Origin: Peptococcaceae bacterium UBA5356
GTDB lineage: Bacteria > Bacillota > Peptococcia > DRI-13 > DTU073
Length of the DNA: 10,897 nucleotides
Direction of reading: 5' to 3'
Assembly (NCBI GenBank): GCA_002407935.1
Contig: DHPU01000019.1
Span: 1 to 10,897 of the forward strand
The translations under genes were made by a program, and so were the position numbers. The notes beneath the pieces were generated by a model. The model did no database searches, was not told where the DNA came from, and worked only from the letters and a program-made list of their open reading frames with translations. Shown here piece after piece: positions 7,274-10,897 of the stretch (its first letter is position 1; each line of letters opens with the position of its first letter).

Positions 7274-9571
7274 GTGGTTAACCGAAAAGTACCAAGAAAA
7301 ATCAGAATTATATCTACAATTCTCCTAATCATGATGTTCTTGCAGAGTTTCCCCTCCAAAGCACTGGCATATGACGTAAAAGGAAGACTTTCTCAACTAA
7401 AAAACAAAGTAGAAACAAAGCTGGATTTTCTTCAGACACCCATCAACATCAAAAAACTTCAAACACAAAACAAAAACAAACCTTTGCAAGCTCCGACTAA
7501 TTTAGGTGCTGTTAGGGGGACAACCAATATAAAATTGTCTTGGAAAAACCCGAAGACTAATCAAAACGTAGTTGGGTATGAAATAACCTATCAAAATTTA
7601 GAGAATGGGGAAATATACCGGCAAAATAGCCCCGGTACTGCTACTAAATGTACCGTTAGTGGGCTGCTCGCAGGAACGGAGTATAGTTTTACCGTGAAAG
7701 TAAAGGATAGCAGCGGGAAACTTTCTTCTGCCAGTAAAGCGATGAAATTAGAGACGGCAGGAATAAAAGGGGTAACTAATACCCAAGAGTTTTCTCGTGT
7801 GAAGTCTGAAAAACAGGCTCAGGAATTTCAAAAGGCGAAAATTACCATGCTTACATTTTTAGATAAGAGGTTAAATCCGGTTAAAGCAAAAACAAAGGAT
7901 TCGAATTATGGGACGAAGTTGACAGTAGGGGGTGGAGAGGGTTTTAGCAAGGAAATTGCCAAAGGAGTGGTGGATACTTTTGAATTTGCTTGTCAAATCA
8001 ATCCCATTACTAATGGGCAAAAAATAAAGGATTTAGGGATAAGCAGCGTACAAAAGATCGGGAACAAGGGGATCACTATTTTACAAAAACCCCGAGAAAC
8101 AGTGATACAACCGGCAATGGGAGCGGGGAAATCAATATTTAACGCCGTAAAAAATCCTAGGCAAACATCGGCCCAAATTGCGCAAACAACGGTGAACACC
8201 GCGAAAACAACAGGCGGAGTATTAGCCGGACTGGGGTATTATGGCTACACAGGTGCGAAAAACCTCTTGAAGGATCCACATAAAACGGGGATGACGGTGG
8301 GTGCAGCCGCTGGTTTTCTTGTTTTAGGGAAAGGACCTAAAGATGTTCGGAAAATTGATCTGGCACTTAAAGGGAATAAAATTAGTAAAATTTCATTAGG
8401 AACTGTAAATAATGGGAAGGCAAAATTAAACGGAAAGGCGGTAGTTATTGAACAGAAGGCATTTAACACTTTTTCTGAATCTCAGCTTCGTTTTAAGAAT
8501 TATGAGTTTGAACAAATTCAAAAACAGCTTGCCTCAATTGATGAGAATATTTTAAATTTGTATAAGAAGAGGAAAATCACGAAATCTGAAGCTAAAAGCT
8601 GTTTGCGTATTGTAGATGAGGCGTGTGTGCAAACAGAGGTTGGGACAAGGCTAGTAAATAAGGAACTAAGAGAAATTGAGAAGGTAAAAAAATTTGCTAA
8701 CTTAGATTTTGCTAAAAAATATTCATTAAATGAGCTTAAATATTTAAAAAACGATATAATATCGGAGATAAAACACTTAAAAGCTTTACAGGCTAGTAAA
8801 GGATTAAGACAATCATACAGCTATTTGCTAGGAAAGATAATGAAGGCACAAGCAGAAGAAAAGATACGAACAATTAAAAAACCGGTTATACCCAGCTATT
8901 ATGACGATCTATTCTCGCGCGAGGCACGAGATAATTTGGGTAATCGTTATTCTTTAAATGAATTAAAACATTTACAAAGCGAACTTAAATTAGATTTCAG
9001 AGATAGAAAGCGTAAAGAACCTGAATCTTTTTTGTTTGATTCTAGTCTATTAAAAATTGATGTTTCTGCGGCGAAGATTAGCTTGTTAAAGGCGGATGAG
9101 TACCGGATTGGGAGGAAAATAACACGGGATTTATTAAAGAAGGAGAGTTTACTTGAACAGTTTACTCCTATAGAGTTAACAGGATTAGCTAAACAAATTA
9201 AATCGGACAGTCGTTATATACAATTTATGGGGAATGCAAGGGAAAAAATTGAAATTAAAAAATTATTGGGTAAAGTTAGAATTGCTGAGAAGTCAGCTGC
9301 TGAGATTAGTACTATGGAAGCTTTTCTAGCTGAATCTAAGCTGGGAATCAAATCATTACAAAAGCTACAGGATTATAAAAGGATAGGTACAGACTTTTTA
9401 AAGGTGTTGCAAAGAGAAGAACAGGAAGTTTTCATAAAAAATAGTTTAAATAAAATTAGCCCAAAAGACGCCACCAACCTTTTAGCAAAAAATTATGCGC
9501 AAGAGGATCGGATAAAGGCTCAATTAAATTTAATTCAAAAACAAATAGATTTAAAGCGAAAACGCAAGTAG
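7274..9571 (+). CDS. Secreted Fn3 protein with pre-toxin-like middle and helical-repeat C-terminus
   Basis: Taken from the GTG at 7274 the protein has 765 residues; an upstream GTG at 7250 would add 8. Residues 1-32 form a Sec signal peptide: basic MVNRKVPRKIR, hydrophobic IISTILLIMMFL, and a cleavage site after SKALA. Residues about 71-162 are a fibronectin type III domain (LSWKNP, VVGYEITY, TEYSFTVKVKD). Residues about 215-355 are rich in Gly, Ala and Thr with three P-[RH]-x-T motifs (KPRET, NPRQT, DPHKT) and hydrophobic helices; this resembles the pre-toxin segments of polymorphic toxins. Residues from about 400 to the end are Lys/Glu-rich and helical with about 75-residue repeats, and the tail is very basic (LKRKRK). 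I see no known nuclease, deaminase or peptidase signature and no obvious immunity gene behind it. It is probably an exported surface or effector protein; toxin function is inference. Confidence 0.75.
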   Translation: MVNRKVPRKIRIISTILLIMMFLQSFPSKALAYDVKGRLSQLKNKVETKLDFLQTPINIKKLQTQNKNKPLQAPTNLGAVRGTTNIKLSWKNPKTNQNVVGYEITYQNLENGEIYRQNSPGTATKCTVSGLLAGTEYSFTVKVKDSSGKLSSASKAMKLETAGIKGVTNTQEFSRVKSEKQAQEFQKAKITMLTFLDKRLNPVKAKTKDSNYGTKLTVGGGEGFSKEIAKGVVDTFEFACQINPITNGQKIKDLGISSVQKIGNKGITILQKPRETVIQPAMGAGKSIFNAVKNPRQTSAQIAQTTVNTAKTTGGVLAGLGYYGYTGAKNLLKDPHKTGMTVGAAAGFLVLGKGPKDVRKIDLALKGNKISKISLGTVNNGKAKLNGKAVVIEQKAFNTFSESQLRFKNYEFEQIQKQLASIDENILNLYKKRKITKSEAKSCLRIVDEACVQTEVGTRLVNKELREIEKVKKFANLDFAKKYSLNELKYLKNDIISEIKHLKALQASKGLRQSYSYLLGKIMKAQAEEKIRTIKKPVIPSYYDDLFSREARDNLGNRYSLNELKHLQSELKLDFRDRKRKEPESFLFDSSLLKIDVSAAKISLLKADEYRIGRKITRDLLKKESLLEQFTPIELTGLAKQIKSDSRYIQFMGNAREKIEIKKLLGKVRIAEKSAAEISTMEAFLAESKLGIKSLQKLQDYKRIGTDFLKVLQREEQEVFIKNSLNKISPKDATNLLAKNYAQEDRIKAQLNLIQKQIDLKRKRK
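8717..9295 (+). repeat. Three degenerate helical repeats inside the secreted protein
   Basis: Copies start at KYSLNELKYLK (codons from 8717), RYSLNELKHLQ (from 8945) and QFTPIELTGLAK (from 9158). Each is followed after 32-35 residues by a second helix of the LLGKxxxAxxxxxEI type (SYLLGKIMKAQAEEKI, SSLLKIDVSAAKI, KKLLGKVRIAEKSAAEI). The unit is about 71-76 residues. Copies 1 and 2 are also similar in DNA over their first 30 bases. A fourth, shorter match (KISPKDATNLLAK) lies near the C-terminus. Confidence 0.55.
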
Positions 9572-9767
9572 TTAAGACTATAATATCAAACTATTAATAA
9601 CACAAACAAATGTATCGAAATATTGACGGACAAGTACATAGAAGAACGTCCGGTAGATTGCAACAATAGGTTTAATGAAAGAGATCTGCTGAAAGAGTAT
9701 TATGGAACCGATTTCTGATTATATTAGATTTCATTAATGATAGTTTAGTATGGTTTAGAAAGTGTGC
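9572..9767. other. AT-rich intergenic stretch, no firm gene
   Basis: Between the secreted protein and the regulator promoter I see no intact gene and no convincing terminator. One frame, from a TTG at 9623 to TGA at 9718, encodes LTDKYIEERPVDCNNRFNER and then DLLKEYYGTDF. It looks coding in composition, but it has no Shine-Dalgarno and no recognisable family, so it may be a gene remnant. Confidence 0.3.
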
Positions 9768-9789
9768 ATATTTCTTAACAAAGAAATAT
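9768..9789. repeat. Perfect 9-bp inverted repeat over the -35 region (candidate operator)
   Basis: ATATTTCTT (9768-9776), a 4-base AACA centre and AAGAAATAT (9781-9789) form a perfect inverted repeat. Its centre contains the TTAACA -35 candidate of the regulator operon, which is where a repressor or autoregulator would bind. With no run of T after it and an AT-only stem apart from one GC pair per arm, it is unlikely to be a terminator. Confidence 0.5.
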
Positions 9790-9804
9790 ACTGGTATTTA
9801 TAGT
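9775..9804 (+). promoter_or_regulatory. Candidate promoter of the PAS-AraC genes
   Basis: TTAACA (9775-9780), 18 bases and TATAGT (9799-9804) give five of six matches in each box. A perfect TATAAT at 9804-9809 follows immediately but would need a 23-base spacer to the same -35. Transcription would begin around 9812, just before the GGGGGA of the leader ORF. Confidence 0.5.
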
Positions 9805-9834
9805 ATAATAAAAGAAAACTATTTGGGGGATACC

Positions 9835-9888
9835 ATGCTGAATTATATGATCGAGAAGGAAGCGGGAGAAAAATGGGAAGTAGTATGA
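9835..9888 (+). CDS. 17-residue leader ORF overlapping the regulator start
   Basis: An ATG at 9835, 4 bases after GGGGGA (9825-9830), encodes MLNYMIEKEAGEKWEVV and stops at TGA (9886-9888). It runs through the ATG at 9873 of the regulator in another frame, and its stop overlaps a second in-frame regulator ATG at 9885 (ATGA). Ribosomes reading it would end exactly on that ATG, so it may couple or tune translation of the regulator. There is no stalling motif that I recognise. Its own coding value is uncertain. Confidence 0.35.
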   Translation: MLNYMIEKEAGEKWEVV

Positions 9889-10646
9889 AAGACAGGCAAA
9901 CCAACATGATAGAGTCCTTCCAATCACTCTTTGGAAAGGAAGAATTGCTTGCCAAAGTGATCGAGTGCTTTCCCTATCCTATTCAGGTTTACGCCCTGGA
10001 TGGAACATCGGTGCTGGTGAATAAGGCGATGCTGGTCGAATATCATGCTGTAAGTTTTGATGTGGTTGTCGGAAAATACAATATATTTAAAGATCCTTAT
10101 ATTATTGCCTCGGGTCAGCTCCCAGTGTTAAAGCGGGTTTTTCAGGGAGAAACCGTCTTTTTCCCGGATGTTAGAGTGCCTTTGGAAGAAATTGCGGAGC
10201 GGTACGGTATACAGGATTTCGATGTGGAGGCCGTATATCAGGATATTACGGTTTTCCCTATTCTGGATGACGAAAAACGGGTGATTTATGTTGCGGCCTT
10301 TTTGATCAACAGGAGGGTTTATCGCGGCAAGGATGAGATTGAAAAGGCGAAAGAATACATAGAAAACCACTGGCTGGAAAGGTTTGACTTGAGCGAAACG
10401 GCAAGGGCGGCCTGCCTTAGCAAAGCGCATTTCACAAAGCTGTTCAAGAAACATACCGGCGTAACCCCTCACGAGTATTATACCAATTATAAAATCAGTA
10501 AATTGAAGGAGAAGCTGCTGAACATCAACCTTTCCATCGCCCAGGCCTTTGCCGCCTGCAATATGGACTATAACGGCCATTCCGCCCGAGTATTTAAAGA
10601 CAAAACCGGTGTTTCCCCTTCCGCTTATCGGAAAATGCCAGATTAA
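9873..10646 (+). CDS. PAS-domain AraC-family transcriptional regulator
   Basis: This 257-residue cytoplasmic regulator joins an N-terminal PAS-like sensor (about 20-148; FPYPIQVYALDGTSVLVNKA is a typical first strand and turn) to an AraC/XylS DNA-binding domain (about 154-255). The latter has two helix-turn-helices: FDLSETARAACLSKAHFTKL (171-190) and INLSIAQAFAACNMDYNG (218-235), followed by the family's closing pattern FKDKTGVSPSAYRK. The start at 9873 has GGGAG 4 bases upstream and gives the same 14-residue lead before SFQSL as its downstream paralogue; an ATG at 9885 is the alternative. The ligand and target genes cannot be read from the sequence. The second copy lies only 20 bases downstream, so the two are probably co-transcribed. 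Base composition appears less AT-rich than the upstream genes. Confidence 0.9.
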   Translation: MGSSMKDRQTNMIESFQSLFGKEELLAKVIECFPYPIQVYALDGTSVLVNKAMLVEYHAVSFDVVVGKYNIFKDPYIIASGQLPVLKRVFQGETVFFPDVRVPLEEIAERYGIQDFDVEAVYQDITVFPILDDEKRVIYVAAFLINRRVYRGKDEIEKAKEYIENHWLERFDLSETARAACLSKAHFTKLFKKHTGVTPHEYYTNYKISKLKEKLLNINLSIAQAFAACNMDYNGHSARVFKDKTGVSPSAYRKMPD

Positions 10647-10666
10647 AAAGAAACGAGGGCTAATCC

Positions 10667-10897
10667 ATGAAAGATCAGGTTGAGGATGCACAGAGGAGCT
10701 TGGCAAAATCATTCCAATCGCTTTTGGAAGAACAGGAACTGCTTGCGAAAGTAATCGAGTTTTTCCCCTATCCGATCCAGATTTTCTCTCTTGACGGAAC
10801 GGCGAGGATGATTAACAAAGCGACGCTGGAGATGATAGGCATAAAAAGCGTGGAATCCCATGTGGGCAGATATAATGTTTTTGAGGACCCCATCGTG
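10667..10897 (+). CDS. Second PAS-AraC regulator paralogue, 3'-partial
   Basis: An ATG at 10667, 7 bases after GAGGG (10655-10659), opens a frame that runs off the window after 77 codons. It begins MKDQVEDAQRSLAK, then SFQSLLEEQELLAKVIEFFP, and includes SLDGTARMINKATLEMIG. It aligns without gaps to the first 77 residues of the upstream regulator with about half the residues identical, so the pair arose by tandem duplication. Only the PAS-like part is visible. The AraC DNA-binding half is expected beyond the window by analogy with its neighbour, and was not seen. Confidence 0.85.
   Translation, partial: MKDQVEDAQRSLAKSFQSLLEEQELLAKVIEFFPYPIQIFSLDGTARMINKATLEMIGIKSVESHVGRYNVFEDPIV

Noticed and set aside
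9627..9652. Stem-loop CGGAC...GTCCG as a terminator of the secreted-protein gene
   Set aside because: The stem is only 5 base pairs with a 16-base loop and no T-run follows, so it is not a credible terminator.
10128..10712. 194-residue minus-strand ORF opposite the AraC regulator
   Set aside because: It lies entirely antisense to a well-supported regulator and the start of its paralogue, and its product matches nothing I recognise. It is a shadow of the less AT-rich coding strand.
1..10897. CRISPR arrays, tRNA or rRNA genes, and complete insertion sequences
   Set aside because: I looked for regularly spaced direct repeats, cloverleaf-like segments and transposase motifs with terminal inverted repeats, and found none that I could support.

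Overview
The window looks like an accessory, defence-island type segment of a low-to-medium GC Gram-positive anaerobe, most likely a member of the Clostridia (Firmicutes). The reasons are purine-rich Shine-Dalgarno sites (AGGAGG, GGGAGGAG), sigma-A-like promoters, AT-rich Lys/Asn/Ile-rich proteins, a Gram-positive type signal peptide, and tandem PAS-AraC regulators of a clostridial type. I cannot name the species. All supported genes are on the + strand.

Positions 1-3981 are the tail of a type I restriction-modification locus. It begins with a DNA-binding protein of the kind often inserted into hsd operons; its 5' end is outside the window and its C-terminus looks cut short. A possible 48-codon ORF overlaps its end, and then comes a complete hsdR (motor and nuclease subunit). 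hsdM and hsdS are not in the window and would be expected upstream.

Positions 4187-6496 encode a membrane-anchored extracellular protein with calcium-binding TSP3-like repeats, a beta-sandwich and a von Willebrand A domain. Its C-terminal region carries a Cys...His...Asp-Asn pattern suggestive of a papain-like/transglutaminase-like fold. Positions 6497-7142 are a scar of gene fragments: a frame-broken piece of a RhuM-family gene, an unrecognised stretch with an in-frame stop, the C-terminal half of a TM0996/MTH895-type thioredoxin that lacks its CxxC half, and the first codons of a lost gene.

Positions 7166-9571 hold a strong extended -10 promoter and a secreted protein. That protein has a signal peptide, one fibronectin type III domain, a Gly/Ala-rich middle region with P-[RH]-x-T repeats resembling the pre-toxin regions of Gram-positive polymorphic toxins, and a long Lys/Glu-rich helical tail built from about 75-residue repeats. 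I do not recognise a catalytic toxin domain in it.

Positions 9572-9872 are mostly non-coding. They contain a promoter overlapped by a perfect 9-bp inverted repeat and a 17-codon leader ORF. Two tandem paralogous PAS-AraC regulators follow (9873-10646, and 10667 to beyond the window edge). This last part looks less AT-rich than the rest and may mark the edge of the accessory segment. The best candidates for something new are the vWA/cysteine-protease-like protein and the secreted Fn3/helical-repeat protein, which flank the scar and may be exported surface or effector proteins. A functional link between the two is inference only.
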